Shown in pieces: positions 41,371-54,065 of a stretch of 64,000 nt of DNA (position 1 is its first letter; each line of letters opens with the position of its first letter). Both the position numbers and the translations under genes were made by a program. A model generated the notes under the pieces. It saw only the letters and a program-made list of their open reading frames with translations, ran no database searches and was not told where the DNA came from. This DNA is from Syncephalastrum monosporum B8922 (lineage: Eukaryota; Mucoromycota; Mucoromycetes; Mucorales; Syncephalastraceae): NCBI GenBank assembly GCA_000697355.1, contig JNEN01001277.1:1-64000 (forward strand), read 5' to 3'.

Positions 41371-43043
41371 TTATTGAAATGGGTTGACAGGGTAAACATT
41401 GATGATGGGAGGCGACTTATCCATATTGACTTGGATAAGTGCATCGAACTTGGTGAACACCTTGAATTTTTGCATGCATGTGGCAGCGTCGAGCTCCTCA
41501 TCCGGTGCTTTTTGGATATCTTCAGGTCGGATCGCCGGTCGTGACGCGCCTGACTCGTCAAGATCCTCGTCCTCAACGTACAGTCCACCGCTGCTGCGTC
41601 GAGCCATCTTCTTTTTCTTATCACCATACGCTTCATCCTCATCCCCACCCTCCTCGTCCTCGTCCTCGTCCTCCTCATGAAGATCGTGGCCATCCGCGGT
41701 GGGCGTCACGCCTTTCTTCCAGTAAAGGCTCAAGGCCATGTCATTGGGGTCGAAACGACGTTTCACGAGTGGCAAATCTTCGCTAAAAACACGCTTCTCG
41801 ATGCCATACTCAGGTATGAGCATATCAAACGCGTCTTTGAGGACTTGCACCACCACGGCCTGGCGAACCACGCGGCCCTCCTTCTTCTCCAACTTGGCGA
41901 GGTAGTGGGCGAGGTAGAGCTGGATGTTCATGTCCTGTGCGTTCTTGGCATTGTCACGGTTGCGGTTGCACTCCGCTGCGATCTTCGCCACCGATTTGGT
42001 GTTGTAGCCGTGAGAGCCTACGCGTCCCCATCTTTGATCAGCATGCGGTGGCCCTTCTCCCAACACAGAGAGAAACCTCTTCCACTTACCTAGATTGCGA
42101 ATCGCCGCGTCGAGCTGGCGATGCACCATGATGTCAGCATAGCGACGGATGGGCGAGGTAAAGTGCGTGTACAGGGGCACATTCAACGCATAATGCATGT
42201 ACTTGTCCTCGGATAACGCGCCCGTGCAAAAGTACTTTGCGCGCTGCATGGGCTTGATGGCCAACACCATCAGAACTTGCTTGACCTCGTCGGACTCGAT
42301 GGACGAGAACGACTGCTGTAGCGCACCGGCCGTCGAGCCGTCCAGGCCAAACCCAAGATCCTCCGCCTGCTTCAAAAACTCATCCTACATGAACGAAAAG
42401 GGAAAAAAGGGAAAAAAAAAAGAAAGTCAGCGCTAAAGCCCACTTCATTACACATGTATCCTGATTTACCAGCCGGCGCTCGATGGGAGGGGAATGACGA
42501 CGCAACATGGCATCTTCCGGGTAGTGCGTACAGATTTTCTCGGCCACGCTCATGTTGGCGCACAGCATGAACTCCTCAATCAGACGGTTCGCATCCTTGA
42601 GCTCATAGATGGAGACACTTTCAGGCTCGCCTTGCGCGTCCAATTTGATGGACAGGCGCACCGAATTGATCGAGAGCGCACCGCCGTCGAATCGCCGCTT
42701 GCGCATACATTTCGATAGCTTATAAAGGTGTGTGATGGCATCCTCCACCTCCTTGCGCGGATAGTCCATGATGGACACAGGCTCGGGAAGACCCTTACCT
42801 TCGATCACGTTCTGTGCATCATCATACGCAAGCTTCGCGCACGACCTAGAAGGACACAGTGTCGGTGCATATGTCAGTACGACCTCGTTTTTCGTATTCT
42901 CCGTCCCACTCACTTTATAATGCTGCGACCGAACCAGGTATCCAAAACATTTCCTTCGGGGTCCATTTTCCAAATGACCGAGAACGCAAGTCTATACCAT
43001 GTCATGGGATGTGAGTAGCCTGGCGACACTTGGATGCGAGTTC

Positions 43044-43085
<42 letters not shown>

Positions 43086-45812
43086 GTTCCACACCGGGAT
43101 TCAAACTGCAAAGCTGCTCGCAGAGGAGTGAGGGCAGCATGGGGATGACCCGTTCTACGAGATAGGTGCTCGTACCGCGTTTGCGCGCCTCGGTGTCTAA
43201 GGGTGTATTGCGCTTGACGAAATAAGACACATCCGCAATATGCACGCCGACCTCGAAATTGCCATCGTCCAGGGGCGTGATATGCACCGCATCGTCCAGA
43301 TCTATTGCCATTGTCAATCGCGCTGACCCACTGGCCGCCTTTTTTTTTTTTTTTTTACCTTTGGCTGTAGAAGGATCAATCGTGAAAATACACGTATCAC
43401 GCAGATCACGGCGCTTTTTGTATTCCATGGGAGGAATCTCCCAGGGCGTGGGAGGTAAGGCTTTGAGAGCCAAGCTGGGAAAAGACGCGTCGATAATGTC
43501 ACAGTCGGTCAGTGTGGCCACAGTCTCGGCCGCGATGCTGCCGGTCGGGCCCAGGCTACGCACGATCTTGCCAAAGGGGAAGAGGGCGTCGATGGGCCAG
43601 CGCGTGATGCGCGCCGAGACGATCGATGTTTGCTTGCCGTCCACGGCGACCAGCTCGGGCGGTGCCTGGTGCGCAATGATCGCGATCAAGGGTGTACGCT
43701 TATCGGTCGGTTTGAACCATGCCAGGCGCTGATGGGACAGCTTGCTTTCCATGCTCTCCTCGGGTGCCGTGTTTTCCTTGTCTGCGTCGCCGCTCGCCTT
43801 GCCACCACTTTGGGGTCGCTCCAGAAGCAGGATACTGTTTCTCTTCGTTAGCGCGCCTTTAGTTCCCCGTTTCATAATGGAAGTGCCTTACCCTGCAAAA
43901 AGGTGGTTGGAACGTTCAATGATGCCTACCACCTCGCCCGCATATTTCGGCTTGTCCTTGTCTTCATCCTCTTCTTCATCGTCCTCGTCTTCGAGATTTT
44001 CAACTTCCATGTCAGCCGGCACACTCTCGCGTTCGAGCTTGCGTCGGCGCATCCGGTCTTTCTTAGCCTCCCATGCCTTGTCGGTATCGAGGAGACGCAC
44101 CGCGACCACATCGCCATCCAGGGCACGGTTCCGGTTCCTGGAACCGTTGATGAAGATGTCGTGGTCCAACGATTCGGATGTAACATAGGCATCGGCACGC
44201 AATCGCTTGTTGATGCGCAGCTCACCCTTGACAAGCGAACCATCTTGGAGTCCTCTTTCGATCAGCCGGGGGTCCATGAAAGGTGAGAACTGTGGCCGGC
44301 GCCCACGCAGGACGTCGTCCGGGTGAACATACTCGCTTGGCGGTGGTTTGTCATGTCTGTCATTTCGTTGCTCCCGAGGGGGTCGCGTGGAATCTGCTTT
44401 TCGCGAGCTGCCTCTCTCTAGAGACACAAATGCTATGTGAGCATGACGCGCTTATACACATCGGTCCAGAACTTTTACCTTTGTGCTCTTTTCCGTCGCG
44501 TGCTTCTTTTCTGGATCGACTCGGTTTGGCCGGAAGGTCCTCGGAAGCAATTAGCTTATCCTCCTTTGTTTTATCAACGACATAAAAGTCACTTGCACCG
44601 GGCATAGGATGAAAGCGTCTCTTTTCCTCTTCAGCGGGCGCAAAGTGAAAGCCGTCGAGCGAACGCCTTCTTGCTGTCAGGTCGCGTCGTTGTTGGGTAA
44701 AGCCGGCGTACTCCAATTCCTCGACGGGTATCTCGTCTTGGATTACTTGGCCCGGTTGGGCTGGATGCTCGAAGGCTTGACGGATTGTGCTCGGGGACAG
44801 ATTCTGCTTCTTCTCGGACTCGCCTTGGATGGATCGGTTCGCCTCAGGCTGGGGTTCGGAGCGCGTCTTACCGGGTTTCGGTCCCTTGCTGTCCTTTTTG
44901 CTCCTCTTCTTCTTGGGCTTATCTGCCTTGGGCGCCTTTTGATCCTTGGAAACGTGTTGTTCTTCGGAGGTCGGCTTGTCCCTGGATTCTTCGTGGTCCT
45001 TGGACGTCTCCTGGTCTTTGGGATCTTTGTGTTCTTTGGATTTCCGTTTATCCTTCGGTTTTCTCGGGCTCTTGTGCTTCTTCTGGTCTTTCGTGGTGTC
45101 CTTGATGTCTTCTGAGGAGGCTGCAGCGTCATCCGAATGCTTTTCGTGCGCTTCGGTCGCCTTGTCTTTCTGATGCGCGGGTTTCTTCTTGCGCGGCCAC
45201 TTCTTCTTTTTCTTGGTTTCCTCCGAGGCAGCTACAGTCGCGTCATGGTGAGGCGTTTCAGACGCGTCCTTTGGCTTGGCATCGGATGGCGGTGCAGGTG
45301 GTGCTGAAAGAGGAGCATCGGACGGTGCTGCGCGCGCGTGTGCGGTCGAGGGTCCGTCGGATTCTTTGGTGGGTTTGGCACTGGTACGTTTGCCACCATG
45401 CCTGCGACTGTTGCTCTTCTTTTTGGGCTTCTCGGCTTTCTCCGTGCCCTTGTCGGCTTCTTTGTTCTATGTACGACTATGAGATGAGTGGCATGCCCAA
45501 CAGCCCTGGGACTCTGCGATACATACCGTGGTCGATCCGTCGTGAGCAGCTCCTTTCGGATGGGTCCGATCCTCCCCAGAGTTGCGCTGTTTGGTAGCAT
45601 TGCCGTCCTCGGCCTGTGGATTGTCAACATCGGCAACGCCCTTTTTCTTGTGCAAAGTGCTGCGTCGTACTGGGCGGCGTCGCGTTTCACCGCCCGGATT
45701 TTGGGGTGAGGCCTTCACAATCAAAACAGTCAAGATTAATACACGTTGCATCGATCAGAAAGATCACCTGTTCGCTTGTCGTGGGTATCTCCTTTGTCTG
45801 GGGTGGGTCCAT
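41371..45812 (-). CDS. SSD1: Ssd1/Dis3L2-family RNB-domain RNA-binding protein or 3'-5' exoribonuclease
   Basis: Ten exons (45768-45812, 45527-45712, 44479-45466, 43892-44417, 43359-43840, 43085-43301, 42914-42991, 42470-42845, 42090-42384, 41371-42017) give 1280 codons (1279 aa). Residues 1 to about 400 are Lys/Glu/Ser/Pro-rich and disordered. Cold-shock domains follow ([51 protein letters not shown]), then an RNB domain with [17 protein letters not shown] and a C-terminal S1-like part. Splicing of intron 43302-43358 joins IDPSTAK to DLDDAVH, giving the intact four-Asp RNB active-site motif near residue 742. Yeast Ssd1, by contrast, is an inactive RNA-binding protein that controls cell-wall mRNA. 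The family binds mRNA in the cytoplasm. Two introns start with long A-tracts. The symbol marks the family; orthology to Dis3L2 or Ssd1 is not decided here. Confidence 0.92.
43049..43082. repeat. 34-nt poly-T tract (poly-A just after an intron donor)
   Basis: An uninterrupted run of T. On the minus strand it follows the GT of the donor after exon 6 of the Ssd1/Dis3L2 gene, so the intron begins GTAAAA... for more than 30 nt. A shorter 18-nt tract sits in the same place in the intron at 43302-43358. Confidence 0.85.
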
Positions 45813-46576
45813 AAGAGTAGTGCTTATGAGGTCTATGCGTCTTGAGAAAGAAAAGGACCGCGTCCTGTTTGCCGAGAAATCCGCAAAGGTTGCCTCCCGC
45901 AGCAAGCGCATTGAGCGGACTTTCTACGCTCGAACAGCTGCTGCGACACATGCCCACCCAACATTCTGGATTGCCACTGTCAACCTTGGCTACTCCTTTT
46001 ACTGCCACGATCGAACACACCTCCACGTTGCTATGCAGTGTATGTAGAGCAATAACTTGCTCCTCTGTTATTATTACTCTACTGGAGGTCTCATCCACGC
46101 CATGCATTATGTACGACGTATGCGTATGCTTGCTTTTAAATAGCAGCGTAACGATATAAAATCCCGAACAGCGGGTCGAAAGGTAAAGCAACAAGCTGGG
46201 ATACTCAACCAAAAAAAGAGAAAAAGTGGTGCAGTTAAAGACAGAATGTAATGCCGTTGGAAGCATCCGCTAGAAAGGAAAGAACGGATGCGGTTGGTTG
46301 TCTTAAAATCAAGGTTATAAGAGACACAAGCATCCATACAAAGGAAGCTCCATTGTCGGATCAAAATGCCTTCCTCTTTTGTCCCGTACTTGTGCACTAC
46401 CGATGCATGTGACCATACTCGTAAACTAACTTTTTAGATCTCTTTTTAGGGGGTTGATTATCTGATAGCAGCCCTAATTTTTTTTTATACTTGACGATGG
46501 AATGATGTACAATATATATTACAATGCGTGCAAAAATTCGTATCTACGAAGAAATACGTTGGCTAGATATAACCCG
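45813..46576. other. Intergenic, promoter side of the Ssd1/Dis3L2 gene
   Basis: 764 bp between the Ssd1/Dis3L2 start and the next minus-strand stop. Short frames occur on both strands without support. No RNA gene recognised. Confidence 0.5.
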
Positions 46577-47457
46577 TCAAAAGAGAGTAATCACCGCAAC
46601 GCATCCGATCAGCGACAAGGATGCTAAGAGCCGCCAAAGAGTGAAGCGGCGCTTCTTCACCCCCGTAAGTCCAAAGTGATCTATGATACATGCCGCGACC
46701 ACCTGTATCCCCGTACAAAGCATATGTATCAGTATGTTTGAAGTCTTTCTTTCTTGTCTCATATGTACCTGCGCACATACGAAAATACTCAGGACGGTGC
46801 CAGCACCGAGCTTCGGTACGGTGAATATATTTACAATGATGTAGTATGTTCCAAATGACCCGCCTAGCCAACAGTACCATGGCGCCTCTGCAGAGAACGA
46901 AAGAGTATGAGCCACAATCAGTACCTCTACGTAGGCACGCTCGTTGGACAGGTCCTCCCGTGTATACCTCTTAGACGAGGCATCGTTGGCAGTGGCGTCT
47001 TTAAAATGAAAACATCCACAAGAAAGAAAATTACCCCAGTGCTTAGACCGGTAATGAAATTCAGCATGGAACAAAATCCTTGGCCGCCATATGCCCTCAT
47101 GGTGGCATTAGTACCTGGAAATACCAGCGCAATGAGAAAAGAGGCAAACAGGTAAATGTCCTTTCTTGTCCACTCACCTGCCTGAAAAGCGACGCCACAA
47201 CCTGCTAGAAGAGGTAGAATAGAGAACACGTAGGGATTTGCCATAGCGCGTTGGTGCCAAGACCCTTTGAGATTATCCTGTGAGCCTTTGGCGGCAATCG
47301 TGGAGCATTTTTCGCTCATCTTGTCAGGAAGATTCGTTTCGGCCGCTGTTGACGTCTGTTCGTCGTCGAACGCACGCACATGCAGCGTATACTCGGCCGT
47401 ATTCGTATTGTCTTCCATATAAATGGTGGAATCGGAAGTGTCTTCTCGTGAATGCAT
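46577..47457 (-). CDS. YdcZ/DUF606-type multi-pass membrane transporter (DMT superfamily)
   Basis: Five exons (47178-47457, 47035-47114, 46968-46998, 46769-46887, 46577-46702) give 212 codons (211 aa) from the first in-frame ATG. An upstream exon (to about 47614, ending AAATCAAG/GTATCG) may be untranslated or add residues. After about 70 hydrophilic residues come membrane segments with family hallmarks: FSILPLLAGCGVAFQAGTNATM, PWYCWLGGSFGTYYIIVNIF, VPKLGAGTVLSIFVCAQ and ACIIDHFGLTG. These match the DUF606 (YdcZ) group of small drug/metabolite-type exporters with two paired halves. The substrate is unknown. The family is chiefly bacterial but occurs in fungi. A 69-bp stop-free intron (47115-47177 plus flanking phase bases) separates the first helix pair; a 31-bp exon (46968-46998) was needed to keep frame. 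Confidence 0.75.
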
Positions 47458-48137
47458 TGGCGCCGTCTCGTAGGTATGCAGCTGCAAAAGTAGAAAAGTA
47501 CGAGTATGCTGGACATCCATAGGGCCCTTTTTATCAAAATAAGAATGTAAGCACCGCGCTACTGAAGCAAGATCTATTGATCCCCCATTGAGCACATGGT
47601 TGTGAAACGATACCTTGATTTCGAGTGTTCTTGAAGACGCCGACGCATGGCTGCTCGACACAGCCCCTAACTTGCATCGGCTTAAATAATGTAGTGTTGC
47701 AAGCTTATCTGATCATGGTGGGTTTACACGGTATGTAGATGTAGCTATTCCATATACTATTACAAGTTACCGTGCTATCTTGAGACTGCGGGAAGACTTG
47801 CAGCTGTTGTCAAAAGATCTCATTCCGGCCGCTATTTTATTTAAGCGATTGTACATTTCATTAGGCTGCGCTTAGAGCTAAGGCATCTTCGATTCAGCTG
47901 GAAATATTCGATAGCGATTGAGAGCCGTATGGATTCAGATACTGAATGCAGATTGTAGGTGGTTATGTTTCACAAAAGTGGTCAAAAAGGGCCGTCTATT
48001 GTTGAGAGTGTGTGCCTTTCTGTGTGTGACGTGAAGATTTCCGCAGCAAAGACGATCGAGGGCGATCGAAACTGTCATAATTTCGGTTTTTCTTTTCTTC
48101 TTCTCTTCTTAAACGACCCATTTGTTGTCCCTTATTC
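47458..48137. other. Divergent intergenic region with a likely 5' UTR intron of the DUF606-type gene
   Basis: 680 bp between start codons. On the minus strand, a GTATCG donor near 47613 and a TTTTGCAG acceptor near 47482 could define a leader intron. The rest is presumed promoter for both genes. Confidence 0.45.
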
Positions 48138-51100
48138 ATGGTTGCTACTCGTCGCTCCACGCGGATCCTCTCGCAAGCCTCGTCTTCAGCTGGATCCACA
48201 CCCGGCTTGACCGAATCGCGTGCGACGAGCCCACGATCTACCGACGAAGCAGATACGAATGACGACAACGACAACGATTTCCAATCCCTCCCGCGAGTCA
48301 CTCGATCGTTGCGCCGTCGAGTGAGACTCTCAGACTCACAGGGAAGCTCAGACGGAGGCATTCGAAAGCGAGCTCGCAAGCTTGCCTTTGTGGAGATCTC
48401 GCAAGAGGACGACATTCGAGCCATGCAGAACGAAAAGTTGTCTTCTGCTCCTGCCAATGGAGACGACACCTCTGCCACAGATACTGATGCGTATTTTACG
48501 GCCAAAGAAAGTTCACCGTCTGCCAGCGTGGCTTCTTGGGGTGGTGTCACCGAAGACACTCTCGCCGAAGTTCATGCGCTTGATCGAGAGGAGGCGGACA
48601 TTGCTGCGGAGAATCTGACGGAAGGCAACCCTGAACCTGCCAGTCCAGGCGATAGTCAAAGTGACACTGACACCGGCTCTGCGACCAATGCAGAGGAAGA
48701 GACAGACAACGGGACGCGCGAGAACGATACACCTGATCTGAATGTGGTCGATTCGGATGAGGAGAGCGCAGGTACCACTCCCAACGAGGACAGCGAAGAC
48801 GACGATGATGATCTCCCGCTCGCTCTTCGACGCCCTCCACGGGCACGCGCCCGGAACCGAGGACGAGGACAAGGACGCGCAGTACCACGCGTGCGAAAGA
48901 GTCATGTGAGTGTTTATAGCAGGAAAGATCCGCATTCAGATAACTGACTTTTTATATAGCAAGAAATAACCAACGAGAAGTTGATCTCCCAACATCCTGA
49001 GCTCGCTACTGTCTGGGAAGATTTGGAAAACAAGACGAAAGCGGAAGCCGTACCGGTTGAGCAACCTAAGGACCTCGTACTCCCGCTTTTACCCTTCCAG
49101 AAGCGTGGTGTGGGTTGGATGAGGCAGCAAGAAGAGTTGAATGATGTACGTAGAATTACGATTTTATCTTTCATTATGGACTGACCGTTTATTTTCCTCT
49201 AGTTCAAGGGTGGTGTCTTGGCGGTAGGTTTTGAAGAAAAAGCTTGGCTGTCGTGTGTTACTAAACCTGCATGTAGGATGAAATGGGTATGGGAAAAACA
49301 ATCCAAACCATTGCCTTGATGCTGTCCGACAAGAAGCGACCGAACCTAGTTATTGCCCCTGTGGTATGAAGGATAATAACGTTTAATGGATTACCCTTGC
49401 TGATGAATATTGTTTACTCGTTTAGGTCGCTCTAACTCAGTGGAAATCAGAGATAGAGAACCATACCAACAACGCGCTCAAGGTCTACATTTTTCACGGT
49501 AAGACTAACAAGCTGATATAATTATCATCCTAACATGGTATGAAGGCAACAAGCGCGAGGGTAGCGCAGCTCATCTGAACAAATTTGACGTGGTGCTGTC
49601 TACATGTAAGTTTCAAGTGTTTTTAGATTTGTTATATATTAAAACACATGTAAAAAAAAGACTCTCTGGTTGAAATTGCTTTTCGGCACCAAGAGGTGGG
49701 GCAAAAGAAATATGGCAAGGTGGTCAAGACACGATCGCCGCTGCACCAGATCCACTGGCATCGTATTATTCTCGACGAGGCAAGTTTTGTGTCCACTTGG
49801 ATGTTTCATACGCTGATGTGAAAATATACACAGGCCCACAATATCAAAGATCGATCTCGAAATACGGCGCGATCTGTGGTATGTGACAAAAGAAAGATTT
49901 TTTTTTCGCTGATGTTAATGGGTTCATGCCTACATCCTAGTTTAACTTGGAAGGCAACTTCAGATGGTCCTTGACTGGTACACCCCTTCAGAACCGTGTC
50001 GGTGAATTGTACTCCTTGATTCGTTTTATGGAAGCAGGTAAAATTGGAGGGCTGATACACACAAAAAATTTGGAGCAATAGTCTCATATAGTTGGTGTTT
50101 AGATCCATTCGGTTACTACTTTTGCAAGAAATGTCCGTGCAAAAAGCTTAACTGGGAATTCTCTGACAAAAAGGGCTGTGATTCGTGCGGACACAAACCG
50201 ATGGAGTAAGTGTTTATCATTTTCTTGTGGCCATGCGTGTATTCATAACATTGCCTACAGTCATGTGTGTTGGTGGAACAACGAGATCCTGAAACCTATC
50301 CAAAACCACGGCCACATCGGCGAAGGCCGGGTCGCATTCAAGAAGCTAGGCAAGCTGCTGGATAAGATGATGTTGAGACGAACCAAACTTCAGTGTGCAG
50401 ACGACTTGGGTTTGCCGCCGAGGACAGTCGTGGTGAGACGAGACATCTTCAACGAGGAGGAAGAAGAAATGTACAAGGGTCTCTATAGCGATTCAGCAAG
50501 GCAGTTCTCAGACTATGTTGAAGAAGGTATGATTTTCAATGCCGCGTATATACACATACGCGTGTTTTCACATGACGTGATCTGACCCACCTGTCGTAGG
50601 CTCGGTTCTAAACAACTATGCCAATATCTTTGAGCTACTCACCCGCATGCGCCAGAGCGGTAAGTACAAAGATGAGCATGAGTATTTTTCAGTGCGCTTA
50701 TACTGGCCACTAGCCAATCACATTGATCTGGTGACGAAAAAGAACACAGACAACAAGCAGCTGGTGTGCATGCTTTGTAATGAGCCACCTGAAGTAAGTA
50801 AAAAAAACCTGGAAGCAGGTTGGCGTACTGTTTATTTACAATCTCTTACTTGATTAGGACGCGATAGCAGCCACATGCCGGCATGTCTTTTGCCGAGAGG
50901 TAATTATACTTTTGCAGGGACGCAAAGAACAGGACATAGAGCTAACGCGGTCACCCTCTATCTAGTGCTGTGTGCAGTATATCGAGACCTTTAACAGCCT
51001 TGAAACGGATGATAAGGCACCTAGATGTCCCTCGTGTTACGCGAACTTCAATGTCGATCTCACGCAGCCCGCGATGGACACCGGGGGCGCAGGCGAGGGC

Positions 51101-52169
51101 GCCTACGCCGGATTTTCAAAGACGAGTATTGTGAATCGGATAGATATGAACAACTGGCGCAGCTCCACCAAGATTGAGGCGCTCGTAGAAGAGCTGTCTA
51201 AGCTTCGAACTGAGGACAAGACGATTAAAAGCATTGTCTTCTCGCAGGTAAATAGGAATCCAACATATATCCCCATTGTACTCACATGGCGTTTTAAAGT
51301 TTGTCAACTTTCTCGATTTGGTGTATTGGCGTTTGTCCCGAGCAGGCTTCTACTGCATTCGGTTGGATGGCACCATGTCTCTTCAGCAGCGCGACGCAGC
51401 CATCAAGCAGTAAGTTGCAGATGTCGGATACGAATATCGTGTCGCTGATTATAATGTGCATTTTTCATTCTCCATGAATTCTACTCAGATTCATGACGAA
51501 TCCGACCTGCACCGTGTTTCTCATTAGTCTCAAGGCAGGCGGTGTTGCGCTCAATCTGACCGAAGCCAGTCGTGTCTTTATCTGGTTAGTTCTGCTGCTT
51601 TGTGTTCATCTTTCCATTTTTTCTTACTGAATTGCAATTTTGTGTCACTTAGCGACCCGTGGTGGAATCCGGTAAGTCACAAGAGCAATGTAACCTATTC
51701 ATTCGAGACGCTGAACGGAATTTTTGAATTGCATATGTAGGCTGCCGAACGTAAGTTGGATACAGATGTATCTAGATGTGAAGGATGATGCTAACTTTAG
51801 GTTGATGTGCCTCTATGATTATTAAAGTGCAGGTAAGCTTTTCCCCATAACTTTGGATTCGTCCGAGGGAGAAAATCAAGGTGCAAACTAATGATCATTC
51901 GTGCACCCTACTTAGGCTATGGACCGTATCCACCGTCTCGGACAGCATCGACCGATCCGAATCACAAGACTGATCATTGGCAACAGTATTGAAAGCCGTA
52001 TCGTGCAACTACAGGAGAAGAAGCAAGCGCTAGTGGAGAGCACCGTCGGTTAGTCAAAATGGATATTATATGGGACACAGTGGCTAATAACTATATCCTG
52101 ATAGACAAAAACGACAGTGCGCTGGATCGATTAAGCGTGGAGGATTTGCGTTTCCTATTCGTCATGTGA
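48138..52169 (+). CDS. RAD16: Rad16-like SNF2 ATPase with RING finger (global-genome nucleotide excision repair)
   Basis: Twenty-two exons give 909 codons (908 aa), from 48138-48905, 48960-49145, 49203-49223, 49277-49363, 49426-49498, 49546-49605, 49661-49779 and 49834-49878 through 50966-51247, 51300-51409, 51489-51584, 51653-51671, 51741-51750, 51829-51833, 51916-52048 to 52105-52169. The first 270 residues are acidic and disordered. SNF2 motifs: [40 protein letters not shown], then after a RING ([16 protein letters not shown] and RHVFC ... CPSC) [11 protein letters not shown] and [17 protein letters not shown]. The nested RING inside the SNF2 fold is diagnostic of Rad16/Rad5-type proteins; a Zn-binding insert (CKKCPCKKL ... 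CDSCGH) is as in Rad16. With Rad7 it finds lesions in silent DNA and ubiquitinates targets. One GC donor (GAG/GCAAGT, 49780) and exons of 21, 19, 10 and 5 bp are notable. Confidence 0.93.
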
Positions 52170-54065
52170 GGAACGTTGACACATCCGTATATAGCTTACA
52201 TGCACACCTACATACATACGATTCGAGTACATGAAAAGATATACAGGATTTCTTTCAATGCGCCTAGGTTGCGAATTAAATAGCGGCAATCAATGTTTAT
52301 AAGCATATACTCCCATCACTTCAAAATAAACTCCTTCTAGTGGCCTCTCAGGGAATGAGGAGAGTAATGCCGACAGCTTCGGTTCTTGCAGGTGTGCAAT
52401 GCAAAAAGCCCTTTGTTATTTTGAAGTTGATATTACTTTGAGCTATGCCAGCCTTTATAGATTTCAATGATCTGTATATGTTGACGGATACACGTGTTAT
52501 TATCAACCTTGAGTGTCAATAACGATAACAGGACCCTTGGAGCAATTAACTACTTACTGCAACAAAATCGATAAGCATTACACTCATATGCCAGCTCATG
52601 CTTTTACCCCACGAAATGGACACAACAAAGTTTACTGCCAGTCATTGCCATTTGCCAAGAATGGATAACGCACTCGATCCTAATTTTCTTTCCGCACTGG
52701 ACCATCAGAAAGAGAACGCAGTGGTGGTTTTGTTTTAACGACGCAGTTTAGAATCCTCAAAGTCTTTGTTCATCAGCGCGTTCAAATGCGAAGGCAGGCA
52801 ATCGTGACGAAACCTAAATGGATATAGTCAAGTGGACGAGAAAAATGTGCTACGCCCAATGGTGAAATATGAGGTGGGCTAAGAAAAAAAAATATCCGGG
52901 GCGCCTATCATCCGCCTGCTCAGAAAGAGAGGAGCCCGCGCCAAAATGGAAAAAGCTGGCCGCAAAAAATCTTGTATAAATATACACTGCGATGAAGCAC
53001 ACATGGTGTGACACGCCACACACGCAACCTGGTGTAAATGTAACCTTACTTGTTACTTCTATGTGAATGAGAGAACAATAAATAATGCGACCTACATAAC
53101 CCCTCGTCTCCCGCAGTCCCCCAAACGGACACGACCCGAATATGACGGATGAGTGTCCGTCTTGTCGACCGAGGACCAATAGCGTGCATCGCCGGCGAGT
53201 CCGTGCGCAGGAATGGTAATCCACCACCCCCCTACGCCCCAACGGTTTCTGCAAATGAGAAAGAAAGGACCGCAACAACTGGGGCGATTGGTAGCTCACT
53301 AATGCAGCTGCATGCTGCCGTAGAACGAACGAAAGAAAAGAAAGAAAAAGAGAAAGTAGGGGTCAAGATAAAGTCTATGATGAACAGAGCGCAAACAAAA
53401 TATGCGGCAACAAAGCAGGAGAGAAAGATCTCCGCCTTGTTCATATATGTAGCTTTTTAGCATCAACTTTCTTGTTCAGCTCATTGTTGTCGACACGCGC
53501 AAAAAGAGTATGGAAACGTGCATATCGGCCTTTCAAACGCACCTATGCGTGTCTTTTGCCTGTTATTTTTTCTGCAGTCTTGATGACAACCAAAAGTTTG
53601 TGCCTTCTTTTCCCTTTAATTTCAGTCCCAATTAAGGAACGGGGTACACTTCTTTTTCCATTTCTCTTTCTCTCCCTCTCTCTCTCTCTCTCTTGCTCTA
53701 TATCTCTTTTTTTCTTTTTGTATAACCCCAACCCGCCAATCCAGGGCACGTAAGTTGAAACGGAATGGGCCAGGGGTATGCGCAGAGGGAAGCCAAAGTG
53801 TGGGGCACAAGGGGGGTCTAGGGGCCAGTAGAAGCAAGTTATGTGTGTGCGTGTGTGCGTGCGTATATATTTTTGTGCGTGTGGGGTGGTGCGGAACGCA
53901 CCAAAATGTTGTGTTCAGTCGTTGATAGAGGGTGGGGGTCAATAAAAAAAAGCGAGGCAAGCGGGGACAGGGAAAGGGGAAAGAGGGGCTCTGGGGGTTG
54001 GAAAGACCTAAATATTTTTTTTTCTTTTTATTCTTGGCTGGCGTCCCTTTTTTGTTTCCCAGACA
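52170..54065. other. Intergenic with a CT-repeat tract (about 53657-53710)
   Basis: About 1.9 kb. Frames at 52850-53460 are short and lack motifs. A TCTCTCTCTCTCTCTC run and long pyrimidine-rich sequence precede the next gene, followed by a G-rich stretch (about 53884-54000, several GGGG runs). No coding exon found. Confidence 0.5.

Noticed and set aside
46888..46926. 39-bp intron in the DUF606-type gene
   Set aside because: A longer intron from GTATAC (46967) to CTGCAG keeps frame, has normal length and gives a family-like sequence (PRLREAPWYCWLGG).
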